Source: an uncultured Tenacibaculum sp.
GTDB taxonomy: Bacteria; Bacteroidota; Bacteroidia; Flavobacteriales; Flavobacteriaceae
NCBI RefSeq assembly: GCF_947495995.1
Contig: NZ_CANMAX010000003.1
Location: forward strand, 1-64,000
Reading direction: 5' to 3'
DNA: 64,000 nucleotides
The notes under the pieces are model-generated. The model worked only from the letters and a program-made list of their open reading frames with translations, was not told the DNA's origin and searched no databases. The translations under genes were made by a program, and so were the position numbers. Below, piece after piece: positions 25,535 to 34,717 of this stretch (its first letter is position 1; every line of letters starts with the position of its first letter).

Positions 25535-26287
25535 TTATGAATTTACCTCTTCCTTAATCCAATCGTAACCTTTAGCTTCTAATTCTAACGCTAAAGAAGC
25601 ATCACCAGTTTTTACGATTTTTCCGTCATGTAAAACATGTACATAATCTGGTACGATATAATCTAATAAACGTTGGTAGTGTGTAATAACAATTACAGCA
25701 TTGTCTTTAGATTTTAATTTGTTTACACCGTTAGCAACGATACGTAAAGCATCAATATCTAAACCAGAATCAGTTTCATCAAGAATAGCTAATTTTGGTT
25801 CTAACATTGCCATTTGGAATATTTCATTACGTTTCTTTTCTCCTCCAGAAAATCCTTCATTTAAAGAACGAGATAAAAACTTACGGTCTATTTCTAATAA
25901 TTCAGATTTTTCACGAATTTTCTGTAGCATTTCTTTAGCAGGCATTTCTTCTAAACCTTGTGCTTTTCTAGATTCGTTAATAGATGTTTTTACGAAATTA
26001 GTTACAGTAACACCAGGGATTTCAACAGGGTATTGAAATGATAAAAATACACCAGCGTGAGCTCTTTCTTCAGGAGCTAGTTCGCTAATATCTTCACCTT
26101 CTAATTCAATAGTTCCAGAAGTAACTTCATATTCTTCTTTACCTGCAATAACTGAAGCCATAGTACTTTTACCAGCTCCGTTAGGTCCCATAATTGCATG
26201 CACTTCTCCTGCCTTTACTTCTAAATTCAATCCTTTTAAGATTGATTTTTCTTCTACTTCTGCGTGTAAGTTTTGAATTTTTAACAT
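25535..26287 (-). CDS. sufC: Fe-S cluster assembly ATPase SufC
   Basis: A 250-residue ABC-type ATPase of the SufBC2D scaffold. Walker A is GPNGAGKSTMAS, the signature motif is FSGGEKKRNEI (the SufC-type form with KKRNE), and Walker B with D-loop is LAILDETDSGLD. The H-loop follows in VIVITHYQRLL. ATP hydrolysis drives the conformational change that opens the SufB-SufD interface. It sits between sufB (63 bp upstream) and sufD (29 bp downstream). Confidence 0.97.
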   Translation of the reverse strand: MLKIQNLHAEVEEKSILKGLNLEVKAGEVHAIMGPNGAGKSTMASVIAGKEEYEVTSGTIELEGEDISELAPEERAHAGVFLSFQYPVEIPGVTVTNFVKTSINESRKAQGLEEMPAKEMLQKIREKSELLEIDRKFLSRSLNEGFSGGEKKRNEIFQMAMLEPKLAILDETDSGLDIDALRIVANGVNKLKSKDNAVIVITHYQRLLDYIVPDYVHVLHDGKIVKTGDASLALELEAKGYDWIKEEVNS

Positions 26288-26350
26288 CTTGTTTTTATGC
26301 TATTAGCTTAAAAGCTTATTTTTTAATATTATTTTGAACTAAATACTTAA

Positions 26351-27799
26351 TTATCCGACACTTCCTTCTAAAGAAATTTCTAATAATTTTTGTGCTTCAA
26401 CAGCAAACTCCATAGGTAATTTATTTAATACCTCTTTACTAAAACCATTTACAATTAATGCGATAGCTTTTTCAGTATCAATACCACGTTGATTACAATA
26501 GAATAATTGATCTTCACCAATTTTACTCGTTGTAGCTTCGTGTTCTATTTGAGCTGTTTTATTTTTGGCTTCAATGTATGGGAAAGTATGAGCTCCACAC
26601 TCATTACCCATTAATAAAGAATCACATTGAGAGAAGTTACGTGCGTTCTCGGCTCTTGAACCAATTTGAACTAAACCACGGTAACTATTTTGAGATTTTC
26701 CTGCAGAGATACCTTTAGAAATGATTGTTGATTTTGTGTTCTTTCCTAAGTGAATCATTTTTGTTCCAGTATCTGCTTGTTGGAAGTTATTAGTTACTGC
26801 AATTGAATAAAATTCTCCAACAGAGTTGTTTCCTTTTAATACACAACTTGGGTATTTCCAAGTTACTGCAGAACCAGTTTCAACTTGAGTCCAAGAAATC
26901 TTAGCATTAGTTTCGCATAAACCTCTTTTCGTTACAAAGTTGAAAACTCCACCTTTACCATCAGCATCACCTGGGAACCAGTTTTGAACTGTAGAGTATT
27001 TAATTTCAGCATCGTCCATCGCAATTAATTCAACTACAGCTGCATGTAATTGATTTTCATCACGTTGAGGTGCAGTACATCCTTCTAAGTAAGAAACATA
27101 ACTGCTTTCATCTGCAACTACTAAAGTTCTTTCGAATTGCCCTGTTCCACCTTCATTAATTCTGAAGTATGTAGATAATTCCATCGGACAACGAACTCCT
27201 TTAGGAATATAACAGAAAGAACCATCAGAGAATACAGCTGAGTTTAATGCAGCATAAAAATTATCTGTTGGTGGTACAACTGAACCAATATATTTCTTTA
27301 CTAATTCTGGATGTTCTTGGATAGCTTCAGATATAGGCATAAAAATAATACCCTTTTCAGCTAAAGTTTCTTTAAAAGTAGTAGCAACAGAAACAGAATC
27401 CATTACGATATCTACAGCAACATTAGCTAAACGCTTTTGCTCATCTAAAGAAATTCCTAGTTTTTCGAAAGTAGCTAACATTTCTGGATCTACTTCGTCT
27501 AAACTATTTAATTTTGGTTTTTGTTTTGGAGCAGAGTAATATGAAATATCCTGAAATTTAGGTTTTTCATAATTTACATTAGCCCATTCTGGCTCTTCCA
27601 TTTCTTGCCAAATTCTAAAAGCTTCTAATCGCCAATCTGTCATCCATTCTGGCTCATTTTTCTTTTTAGAAATAGCACGAACTATATCTTCATTAAGTCC
27701 TTTAGGAAAAGTTTCACTTTCTATATCAGTATAAAAACCATATTCATATTCTTTGGTTTTTAACTCTTCTCTTAAATCGTCTTCGGTATACTTACTCAT
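26351..27799 (-). CDS. sufB: Fe-S cluster assembly scaffold subunit SufB
   Basis: A 482-residue SufB, the subunit on which the nascent cluster is assembled. Conserved blocks include [91 protein letters not shown] and [20 protein letters not shown]. The length agrees with the family (about 480-495). It begins 31 bp after the A-type carrier gene. Confidence 0.97.
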   Translation of the reverse strand: MSKYTEDDLREELKTKEYEYGFYTDIESETFPKGLNEDIVRAISKKKNEPEWMTDWRLEAFRIWQEMEEPEWANVNYEKPKFQDISYYSAPKQKPKLNSLDEVDPEMLATFEKLGISLDEQKRLANVAVDIVMDSVSVATTFKETLAEKGIIFMPISEAIQEHPELVKKYIGSVVPPTDNFYAALNSAVFSDGSFCYIPKGVRCPMELSTYFRINEGGTGQFERTLVVADESSYVSYLEGCTAPQRDENQLHAAVVELIAMDDAEIKYSTVQNWFPGDADGKGGVFNFVTKRGLCETNAKISWTQVETGSAVTWKYPSCVLKGNNSVGEFYSIAVTNNFQQADTGTKMIHLGKNTKSTIISKGISAGKSQNSYRGLVQIGSRAENARNFSQCDSLLMGNECGAHTFPYIEAKNKTAQIEHEATTSKIGEDQLFYCNQRGIDTEKAIALIVNGFSKEVLNKLPMEFAVEAQKLLEISLEGSVG

Positions 27800-27830
27800 C
27801 GCTTAGTTTTGGGATATTGATGAATGAATG

Positions 27831-28160
27831 TTATAGAGAAAAGCTCTCTCCACAACCACATGTTCTATTGGCATTTGGATTGTTAAAAACAAAACCTTTA
27901 CCGTTTAAACCACCAGAATATTCTAGGGTAGTTCCTACTAAATACAAGAAACTTTTTTTATCTACAACAAGCTTAACACCATTTTCTTCGAAAATTTTGT
28001 CGCTTTCTTGAGTTTCTTTATCAAAACTTAAATCGTAAGAAAGTCCTGAACAACCTCCGCTTTTTACACCTACACGAACAAAGTCTTTAGTAGCGTTAAA
28101 ACCATCATCGGTCATTAATTGAACAACTTTCTTTTTAGCTGTGTCTGAAACTTTTATCAT
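27831..28160 (-). CDS. A-type iron-sulfur carrier protein (IscA/SufA/ErpA family)
   Basis: A 109-residue HesB/IscA-family carrier that receives clusters from the SufBCD scaffold and delivers them to apo-proteins. The three conserved cysteines are present: one in VKSGGCSGLSYDL and two in the terminal CGCGESFSL. It is the first gene of the suf operon, with a promoter box at 28191-28198. Assignment between SufA and ErpA subtypes is not possible by eye; operon position favours SufA. Confidence 0.93.
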   Translation of the reverse strand: MIKVSDTAKKKVVQLMTDDGFNATKDFVRVGVKSGGCSGLSYDLSFDKETQESDKIFEENGVKLVVDKKSFLYLVGTTLEYSGGLNGKGFVFNNPNANRTCGCGESFSL

Positions 28161-28190
28161 ACTTTAAATTGATTAAGTCTAAATTGAGTG

Positions 28191-28198
28191 CAAAGATA
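28191..28198 (-). promoter_or_regulatory. -7 promoter box of the suf operon
   Basis: The minus strand reads TATCTTTG, a full match to TAnnTTTG, 31 bp before the A-type carrier start codon. No obvious IscR- or Fur-type operator was seen. Confidence 0.6.
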
Positions 28199-28287
28199 AA
28201 TACAAAATGTCATATTATCCTATTTTTAGAATGAATATGATCTATGCAACTATAATGTTTAACTATATTGTCGTAAAAGTTTAATAA

Positions 28288-29358
28288 TTATTTCTGAAAA
28301 TTTGGATTATTTACGAATTCAGTATCGGTAAGTGTAAGTAAAAAAGCCTTTAAATCTGCTTTATCTTGATCGGTAAGTCCAACTCCGCCTTGAGCTACTT
28401 TTTTCATCAATGGATCTATGGTTGCAGAGTTTTTTAATCCTTCTGAATAATGATCAATAACTTCATCTAAAGTAGCAAATCTTCCATCGTGCATATAAGG
28501 TGCAGTAAAAGCTAGATTTCTAAGTGAAGGTGTTCTAAATTTCCCATTGTCATTTGGATCACCACTAATGGCTCCTAAACCAAGATCGGTAAAAGTTTCA
28601 TCTAAACCGTTGTTATGAAATTGATTATCAGTCCATAGCGGATTGTTTTCACTTCCATGGCAATGAAAACAATCGCCTTTACTTTCTTCCATGAAAACAT
28701 TAAAACCATTTTGTTCTTCTGGTGTCAGTTGTACTTCGTTATTTAAAAAACGATCAAATTTTGAGTTTCCAGAAATTAAAGTTCTTTCAAATTGAGCAAG
28801 AGCTTTCACTACTAGAGTAGAATCAATTTCTACATCACCAAAAGCTTGTTTGAATAAAGTAGGATATTCAAAATGGTTTTTGAGTTTGTTAGCTGCTTCT
28901 TTCCAGTCACTATTCATTTCTAGATGATTAGTTACAGGTTCAAAAGCCTGACTTTCTAATCCGAATTCTTTTCCATCCCAAGCAAAACGCTCGTCAAAAT
29001 TCCAAGCTAAATTAAATAAAGGCATAGAATTACGAGTTCCTAGTCTATTATTTACACCTTCACTAAACTGTAAATTATCTGTGAAAGATTTTGCAGGATC
29101 GTGACATGAAGCACAAGAAATTGAATTATCGTTTGAAAGTATAGTATCGAAAAATAATTTTTTTCCTAAAGCTACACCTTCTTGTGTTGTGGGATTTGTA
29201 CTAGGTAATATTGGAGCAATAAGTTTATCGCTAAAAAGTTTAGGTATATCTAAAGAAATTTCAACAGGTGTGTATGTTTCTTGGTCCTCATTATTATCAG
29301 AAGAACAAGAAATAAAAACACTTATTAAAATGAAAGAAAATATACAATTACGAATCAT
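28288..29358 (-). CDS. Dihaem cytochrome c peroxidase family lipoprotein (MbnH/MauG-like)
   Basis: A 356-residue lipoprotein (lipobox FISC, Cys18) with two haem c attachment sites, CASCH (82-86) and CFHCH (230-234), and the downstream TAPYMHDGRFATLDEVI block that carries distal ligands in the CcpA/MauG family. Such enzymes either reduce peroxide or, as MauG and MbnH, oxidise a partner protein. Its start overlaps the stop of an MbnP-family gene by 11 bp. In methanotrophs, MbnH converts a tryptophan of MbnP to kynurenine to build a copper site. The partner context therefore favours an MbnH-type role over simple peroxidase, though function is inferred. Confidence 0.88.
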   Translation of the reverse strand: MIRNCIFSFILISVFISCSSDNNEDQETYTPVEISLDIPKLFSDKLIAPILPSTNPTTQEGVALGKKLFFDTILSNDNSISCASCHDPAKSFTDNLQFSEGVNNRLGTRNSMPLFNLAWNFDERFAWDGKEFGLESQAFEPVTNHLEMNSDWKEAANKLKNHFEYPTLFKQAFGDVEIDSTLVVKALAQFERTLISGNSKFDRFLNNEVQLTPEEQNGFNVFMEESKGDCFHCHGSENNPLWTDNQFHNNGLDETFTDLGLGAISGDPNDNGKFRTPSLRNLAFTAPYMHDGRFATLDEVIDHYSEGLKNSATIDPLMKKVAQGGVGLTDQDKADLKAFLLTLTDTEFVNNPNFQK

Positions 29359-30118
29359 TATCTAAACTAAAAACAGTAGCACCATTAGCATTCATTAATA
29401 TTTGAGCATCGAAATCTGGCATTAACATTTGATTTAATGTATTTAAATCCCAAGTATTAGGATCTTCAAACCATTGATTAATATCAATATTTACATTGAT
29501 TACGATATCACTATTTGTAACTTCTATATCAGTTAGACTAATTGGAATCGAAGTATCTTGATATACTGGATTTGCAGGATCTGTAATATTTGCAGCTCTA
29601 ATTGCATGATAATTAAATCCACTTGGAGTTGTAGTTGTAGTACTTGTATATTTACCATCAAACTGCATGTAGTGATATCCTCCTCCTAGCATTGCAGGTA
29701 CATTGAAACTTGCAGAATTTAAATCAGCATATACACCATCTGTGTTGTCTTCGTCAGAAAAGCCAAAAGTAAAATTAAGACTGTAAGTTCCATTTAATAC
29801 AATTTTATCAGTTTCAAAAGATAAATTTTGTTCTTCTCCAAGATCAATAAGTAAATAATCGGATAAATCAGTTTCATTGTTGTTGGCATCAACTAATTTA
29901 ATATTAGATAATAGATACCTGTATCGTTCAATGCTTACATTATCTTCATTTCTCGTTTCAAATTTTTGTGTATTAAAATCAGCTTTTGTAACAAGGGCAT
30001 CATCCCATTTATGTACAAAGTTGATTGTGATTTTTTTGCTTTGTAACGTATCATCTTCATTACTAGAACAAGAAATGAAAAGCAAAAGAGTTATTAGTGA
30101 AACGATTATTTTATTCAT
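29348..30118 (-). CDS. MbnP family copper-binding-type lipoprotein
   Basis: A 256-residue lipoprotein (lipobox FISC, Cys17) matching the MbnP family by ITINFVHKWDDAL, ERYRYLLSNIKLVD, GTYSLNFTFGFSDEDN, the central MLGGGYHYMQFDGKY and the ending FDAQILMNANGATVFSLD. H36 and W38 near the N terminus and the HYMQF region are candidate metal or modified residues. Known MbnP binds copper after tryptophan oxidation by the dihaem enzyme MbnH; here that enzyme is encoded immediately downstream with overlapping reading frames. The gene lies in a four-gene operon with two beta-propeller proteins. Confidence 0.85.
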   Translation of the reverse strand: MNKIIVSLITLLLFISCSSNEDDTLQSKKITINFVHKWDDALVTKADFNTQKFETRNEDNVSIERYRYLLSNIKLVDANNNETDLSDYLLIDLGEEQNLSFETDKIVLNGTYSLNFTFGFSDEDNTDGVYADLNSASFNVPAMLGGGYHYMQFDGKYTSTTTTTPSGFNYHAIRAANITDPANPVYQDTSIPISLTDIEVTNSDIVINVNIDINQWFEDPNTWDLNTLNQMLMPDFDAQILMNANGATVFSLDNDS

Positions 30119-30121
30119 TGT

Positions 30122-31462
30122 TTATTTGATTTTAACGATTAATAAGTCAGAGAAACCTTTGTTTTCAGTAATGTCTAAATCATTACTATTACTTTCTCCA
30201 ACTGCGATAATGTTATTATTATCTAATTCAATAACATCATGAAGTAGGTCGATATTGCTACCGCCTATAAATTTTTGCCAAGTTGTGTTCCCCTCAGCAG
30301 ATATTTTTAAAATCCAAGCATCATTCTGACCATTATTGGTAAACTGATTATCTGTACTTCTAGAATTACCGGCTAAAATAAAACCACCATTTTTACTTGG
30401 GTAAATTGATGTTCCTGCATCGAAACTAGAACCGCCATAAGTTTTTTCCCAGATAATATTTCCGCTTTCAGAAAATTTAACCAACCACAAATCACCGCCG
30501 CCTTGGTTATTGGAAACATCTAAATCTGTACTTCTAGTATTTCCGATACACAAGAAATTTCCATCGTTGGTTTTTGTTATTTTCGAAGCTTTATCAATTT
30601 GAGAACCACCTAAACTTTTTTCCCAAACCAATGTACCTGTACTATTAATTTTAATAATCCAAAAATCATAATCACCTTTCGGATTTGTGATGTCTGTGTC
30701 GGTACTATCTGAAGTTCCTAGAATTATAAATCCGTTATCATTAGTTTGTACTACGTCTACAGCAGTATCTGTAAACGTACCACCGAAAAACTTTGTCCAT
30801 TCTGTATCTCCAGACGCGTTTAATTTAATGGCCCAAAAATCGCCACCAGCATGTCTTGAAGCTATTCTAGAATTTCCTTGTCCACCAGAAGATGTTACAT
30901 CCAGTTCACCAGTAATTAAAAAACCATTATCTGAAGTTTGAATTACAGAAGTTCCAAAGTCGTTACCAGAAAAGCCAAAAGTTTTTTTCCAACTAATTGC
31001 TCCGTTTGAAGTAAGTTTAATCAGCCAAAAATCAGAATTTCCTTCATTTGCACCAACATCTCCATCGTCACTTTTACTGAAGCCTAAAAGTGCGTAGCCG
31101 CCATCAGAAGTTTGAATTAAAGAATTTCCACGATCATCTTTAGAACCGCCATAAGAATTTTGCCATTGAAGATTATCGTTGCTATCATATTTCAGCATAA
31201 GAAAGTCAGAATCATTTCCCGTTCTAGAAACAACATCACCATCATTACTATCTACATATCCTAATACAGCATAACCATTATCATTAGTAGCTACAACAGA
31301 ATAAGCGACTTCGTTTCGAGTACCTCCAAAAGTTTTGGTAAAATCAATTTCACCTAAAAAAGAAGGAGTAGGTGGTGGAGTCGGCGTATCATTAGGATCA
31401 CTACTACAAGAAATAAATATAAATAGTAAACCTAAATATTTTATGTGTTTAAAGTCTATCAA
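30122..31462 (-). CDS. Seven-bladed beta-propeller lipoprotein
   Basis: A 446-residue lipoprotein (LLFIFISC, lipobox near residue 19) made of seven repeats of about 58 residues, each with a GG(S/T)-x(2)-D start, a (T/S)(N/D)DNGF-I-LG core and a W-(L/I)-IK-(L/I) strand, as in VVQTNDNGFIILGTSDSTD. The pattern fits a seven-bladed propeller of the kind found in T9SS-era Bacteroidota surface proteins. The start is a TTG four bases after the stop of the upstream gene; no ATG is available. It is followed after 3 bp by the MbnP gene, so it belongs to the same operon. It is probably a surface binding or scaffolding protein. Confidence 0.8.
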   Translation of the reverse strand: MIDFKHIKYLGLLFIFISCSSDPNDTPTPPPTPSFLGEIDFTKTFGGTRNEVAYSVVATNDNGYAVLGYVDSNDGDVVSRTGNDSDFLMLKYDSNDNLQWQNSYGGSKDDRGNSLIQTSDGGYALLGFSKSDDGDVGANEGNSDFWLIKLTSNGAISWKKTFGFSGNDFGTSVIQTSDNGFLITGELDVTSSGGQGNSRIASRHAGGDFWAIKLNASGDTEWTKFFGGTFTDTAVDVVQTNDNGFIILGTSDSTDTDITNPKGDYDFWIIKINSTGTLVWEKSLGGSQIDKASKITKTNDGNFLCIGNTRSTDLDVSNNQGGGDLWLVKFSESGNIIWEKTYGGSSFDAGTSIYPSKNGGFILAGNSRSTDNQFTNNGQNDAWILKISAEGNTTWQKFIGGSNIDLLHDVIELDNNNIIAVGESNSNDLDITENKGFSDLLIVKIK

Positions 31463-31465
31463 TCT

Positions 31466-32935
31466 TTATTTTAAAATTAATTTCTTACCAATTGTATTGT
31501 TGATTTTTACAATGTAAATACCACTTGATTGTTGGGTAAGAGGGATTGTGAAGTTTTTCTGGTTGATATTTTTTTGTTGGAAAACTCTTTTACCTAAAAT
31601 ATTAAATACTTCAATAGATTGAATAGGTTGATCTGTAGAAACTATTCTTGGATTTTCGCGTGCTGGGTTAGGCGTAATGATAAAATTATTCTTTGGTTTG
31701 TTTACTGAGTCAGTAGATAAAGTTCCGCTTCTTCTCACTATAAATAAACCTCTATTGATATCATTTATTATAATGTTCCCACTTGGGAAATACGGATAAA
31801 CACTCCAAGCTCCATCAAATCCAGTATTATCATTAGATGGGAAAGTATCAAAAAATGCAACTTCAGTCATAGGATTGGTAGATGCAGCAATGTTTGTAAT
31901 ATCAAGCACACGCATTCCTGCTGTATAGTTAGCCATAAAATATTCATTACCCTTAACATAACCATTATGGTCAATAGCTCTTGTTAGTCCTGTAAAAGTT
32001 GAAGAAAGTCTAGGATTGTCAAGGTCAGAAAAATCAAAAACTAATGTTCTAGTATTTAATCCTAAATCTCTTTCATCAGTTTCATCACCTAGAATAAAAT
32101 ATCTCTGATCGTCTGTAAACCAACCTTGATGTGTATATCCAATTTGAGGGTAATCAATAGTAGCTAATTCAATAACAGCTGTTTTGTTAGTTACATCTAA
32201 AATGACAATTTCATTTTCATTACTTCCGATGTAAATTTCTTTTCCTTGGTGTTGAGTATCTGGTCCGTTATAAGTAACAACTTGAGCATCGTGAGAATAT
32301 CCACTACCTCTATAGTCTCCTAATAACGTAGGACTCATTGGGTTTGAAATATCTAAAAATATAGGTCCGCCACCATTTGTACTTCTACAGCCAACTAAAT
32401 AAGCAACAGCCTCATCTTCATTTATTACAATATTATGACAACTTCCAACACCAGTATACACTGTATCCGCACTTAAATTAGTGGGAGGAGAAGTTATATT
32501 TCTAAGTTTAGTTAAATCAAAAACTTGCACTCCATGTCCACCAACATTGTCAGCAACAATAAAAGCATAGTTGCTATATACTTTAACATCTCTCCAAGCA
32601 TTAGAACCAGCATTAGAATTTAATCGACCAAGAAAAATAGGATTTACTGGATCAGATATGTCTACAAAGGCAGTACTATTTGACATTGCAGCAATAGCAT
32701 ATTCTTTTCCATTAGAAGGATCTGTCCATCCCCAAACGTCACTTCCATCAGCGATAGAAGAACCAGATAATGTTTGAATGGAAAGGTTAGCCATTAAATC
32801 ATAATCATTACAAGGATATGAACCTGCAAAACCACCAGTACAAGGTGTTTGAGAAAATGTGTTAGTATTCGATAAAATAGCCAATATTAAGGCTAAAAGT
32901 AGTTTTTTTTCAAATTTGATTTTTTTCGGAGCCAT
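31466..32935 (-). CDS. Choice-of-anchor B family protein with T9SS sorting tail
   Basis: A 489-residue exported protein of the choice-of-anchor B family: LVIVD-type repeats (AFVDISDPVNPIFLGRL, VQVFDLTKLRN, IVILDVTNKTAV, RVLDITNIAAS) forming a propeller, and a C-terminal T9SS type A domain (NFIITPNPARENPRI ... SSGIYIVKINNTIGKKLILK). The ATG at 32935 gives a proper signal peptide (KKLLLALILAILSNTNTFSQ). A longer frame from 33004 would place 23 hydrophilic or aromatic residues in front and would start upstream of a -7 box. It is the first gene of the operon that contains the MbnP/MbnH pair. Confidence 0.85.
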   Translation of the reverse strand: MAPKKIKFEKKLLLALILAILSNTNTFSQTPCTGGFAGSYPCNDYDLMANLSIQTLSGSSIADGSDVWGWTDPSNGKEYAIAAMSNSTAFVDISDPVNPIFLGRLNSNAGSNAWRDVKVYSNYAFIVADNVGGHGVQVFDLTKLRNITSPPTNLSADTVYTGVGSCHNIVINEDEAVAYLVGCRSTNGGGPIFLDISNPMSPTLLGDYRGSGYSHDAQVVTYNGPDTQHQGKEIYIGSNENEIVILDVTNKTAVIELATIDYPQIGYTHQGWFTDDQRYFILGDETDERDLGLNTRTLVFDFSDLDNPRLSSTFTGLTRAIDHNGYVKGNEYFMANYTAGMRVLDITNIAASTNPMTEVAFFDTFPSNDNTGFDGAWSVYPYFPSGNIIINDINRGLFIVRRSGTLSTDSVNKPKNNFIITPNPARENPRIVSTDQPIQSIEVFNILGKRVFQQKNINQKNFTIPLTQQSSGIYIVKINNTIGKKLILK

Positions 32936-32938
32936 AAA

Positions 32939-32946
32939 CAAATTTA
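32939..32946 (-). promoter_or_regulatory. -7 promoter box of the propeller/MbnP/MbnH operon
   Basis: The minus strand reads TAAATTTG, three bases before the ATG at 32935. If used, the message would be leaderless or nearly so. Confidence 0.4.
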
Positions 32947-33064
32947 TGAAATTTGGTGAGTATTTCTTAATTAAGAACATTTTAAATTGAAAAAATCCTA
33001 ACATTAATTCAAAAAAAATGAATTTTATTGCTTTTGAGTAGTGTTTCTTTCTTAAATCTAATAG

Positions 33065-33072
33065 TATCTTTG
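33065..33072 (+). promoter_or_regulatory. -7 promoter box of thiL
   Basis: TATCTTTG matches TAnnTTTG and lies five bases before the ATG, which suggests a leaderless or very short-leader transcript. Confidence 0.55.
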
Positions 33073-33077
33073 CTAAT

Positions 33078-34127
33078 ATGTTGGAAGATAAGAATAAACA
33101 AAGAACTTCATTAGCTGAATTAGGAGAATTCGGTTTGATTAACCATTTGACAGAACATTTTAAAATATATCACAACACAACAACCAAAGGAATTGGTGAT
33201 GATTGTGCCGTAATTTCTGATCAAAAGGAAATTCTAGTAACTACAGATTTTTTAGTTGAAGGTGTGCATTTTGATTTAAGCTATATGCCTATAAAACATT
33301 TAGGCTATAAAGCAGTGATGGTGAATCTGTCGGATGTTTATGCAATGAATGCTGAAGCAAAACAAATTACAGTTTCTATCGCGGTTTCGAATCGTTTTCC
33401 GTTAGAAGCTTTGGAAGAATTATATGCAGGAATTCAACTCGCTTGTGATACTTATAAAGTTGATTTGATTGGTGGAGATACTACTTCTTCTACCAAAGGA
33501 ATGATTATTTCTGTAACTGCAATTGGTTCTGCAGAAAAAGAAGATATCGCTTATAGAAACGGAGCTAAACCAAATGACTTAGTTGTTTTGTCAGGAGATA
33601 TTGGGGGAGCATATTTAGGATTACAAGTTTTAGAACGCGAGAAAGAAGTGTTTAAGGTTAATCCGCAAAATCAACCAGATTTAGAAGCATATTCTTACAT
33701 TATAGAGAGACAATTAAAGCCTGAGGCTAGAAAAGATATTCCTAAATTACTAAAAGAATTAAATGTTAAACCTACATCAATGATCGATGTTTCTGACGGT
33801 TTATCATCAGAGTTAATTCACATTTGTACTCAAAGTAAAGTCGGGTGTAATATTTACGAAGAAAAATTACCACTAGATCCACAGGTTATTTCTACATGTG
33901 AAGAATTTAATTTAGATTCAACTACAGTGGCCTTAAGTGGAGGTGAAGATTACGAATTGTTATTTACAGTTTCCATTAAAGATTTTGATAAAATTAAAGG
34001 AAATCCGAATTTAACAGTTATCGGACATGTTACAGAAGAAAACCAAGGTTTAAACTTAATAACAAGAGCAAACCAGTCGGTAAAATTAAGAGCGCAAGGA
34101 TGGAATTCCTTCAATCAAGAAGAATAA
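33078..34127 (+). CDS. thiL: Thiamine-monophosphate kinase
   Basis: A 349-residue ATP-dependent kinase that converts thiamine monophosphate to thiamine diphosphate, the cofactor needed by SucA. The N-terminal ATP/Mg region is clear: GIGDDCAVI, VTTDFLVEGVHFD, GYKAVMVNLSDVYAMNA and DLIGGDTTSS. The C-terminal half has MIDVSDGLSSELIHI and ALSGGEDYELLFTV, as expected for ThiL/PurM-fold enzymes. Other thi genes are not nearby. Confidence 0.96.
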   Translation: MLEDKNKQRTSLAELGEFGLINHLTEHFKIYHNTTTKGIGDDCAVISDQKEILVTTDFLVEGVHFDLSYMPIKHLGYKAVMVNLSDVYAMNAEAKQITVSIAVSNRFPLEALEELYAGIQLACDTYKVDLIGGDTTSSTKGMIISVTAIGSAEKEDIAYRNGAKPNDLVVLSGDIGGAYLGLQVLEREKEVFKVNPQNQPDLEAYSYIIERQLKPEARKDIPKLLKELNVKPTSMIDVSDGLSSELIHICTQSKVGCNIYEEKLPLDPQVISTCEEFNLDSTTVALSGGEDYELLFTVSIKDFDKIKGNPNLTVIGHVTEENQGLNLITRANQSVKLRAQGWNSFNQEE

Positions 34128-34190
34128 TATTTCTGGTATAAAATTTGTATATTGTTAGAAAGATTTAACAATAACAAAAAATTAAAAGAA

Positions 34191-34661
34191 ATGGGTTTAT
34201 TTTCATTTATTAAAAACGCTGGAGCTAAAGTTTTCGGAATTGGTAAAACAACTGAGGAAGAAGCAACTGACAAAGCAAACAGACTAATTGATGCTGTTAA
34301 TGCATTAGAACTATCTGTTGCAGGTTTAGCAATAAGTGTTGAAGATGATAAAGCAACAGTAACAGGAGAAGCTGTTGATTTAGCAACAAAAGAAAAAGTT
34401 GTTTTAGTAGTTGGAAATACAGAAGGTATTGCCACCGTAGAAGATAACATGACTGTTGCTGAAGTTGAAGAAATAGCTGAAGAAGAAATGGCACAGTTTC
34501 ACACCGTAGTAAGTGGTGACACTTTAGGGAAAATAGCAAAAACATTTTATGGAGATGCAATGAAGTATCCTGTAATTTTTGAAGCTAATACACCAATGTT
34601 AAAACATCCAGATAAGATATACCCTGGGCAAGTATTAAGAATTCCACCTTTAGTGGACTAG
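34191..34661 (+). CDS. BON and LysM domain protein (Kbp/YgaU-like)
   Basis: A 156-residue protein with an N-terminal amphipathic segment (GLFSFIKNAGAKVFG), a BON domain (about 30-95, VEDDKATVTGEAVDLATKE) and a C-terminal LysM domain (about 102-154, HTVVSGDTLGKIAKTFYGDA ... IYPGQVLRIPPL). Domain order and length match E. coli Kbp (YgaU, 149 residues), a cytoplasmic potassium-binding protein; the LysM would otherwise bind peptidoglycan, but there is no signal peptide. The ATG at 34191 starts at the family's MGLFSF. It is followed by a terminator. Confidence 0.88.
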   Translation: MGLFSFIKNAGAKVFGIGKTTEEEATDKANRLIDAVNALELSVAGLAISVEDDKATVTGEAVDLATKEKVVLVVGNTEGIATVEDNMTVAEVEEIAEEEMAQFHTVVSGDTLGKIAKTFYGDAMKYPVIFEANTPMLKHPDKIYPGQVLRIPPLVD

Positions 34662-34687
34662 CCAAAAGTTATACAACCAACAATGAG

Positions 34688-34714
34688 AAAGCATCACAAT
34701 CGTGATGCTTTTTC
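34688..34714. terminator. Terminator after the BON-LysM gene
   Basis: AAAGCATCAC and GTGATGCTTT surround AATC and are followed by T on the plus strand. It separates the convergent glycosyltransferase gene. Confidence 0.8.
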
Positions 34715-34717
34715 TAT

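Noticed and set aside
28288..29358. Plain cytochrome c peroxidase for peroxide detoxification
   Set aside because: Not excluded, but the overlapping MbnP-family gene makes a protein-modifying MbnH-type role the better reading.
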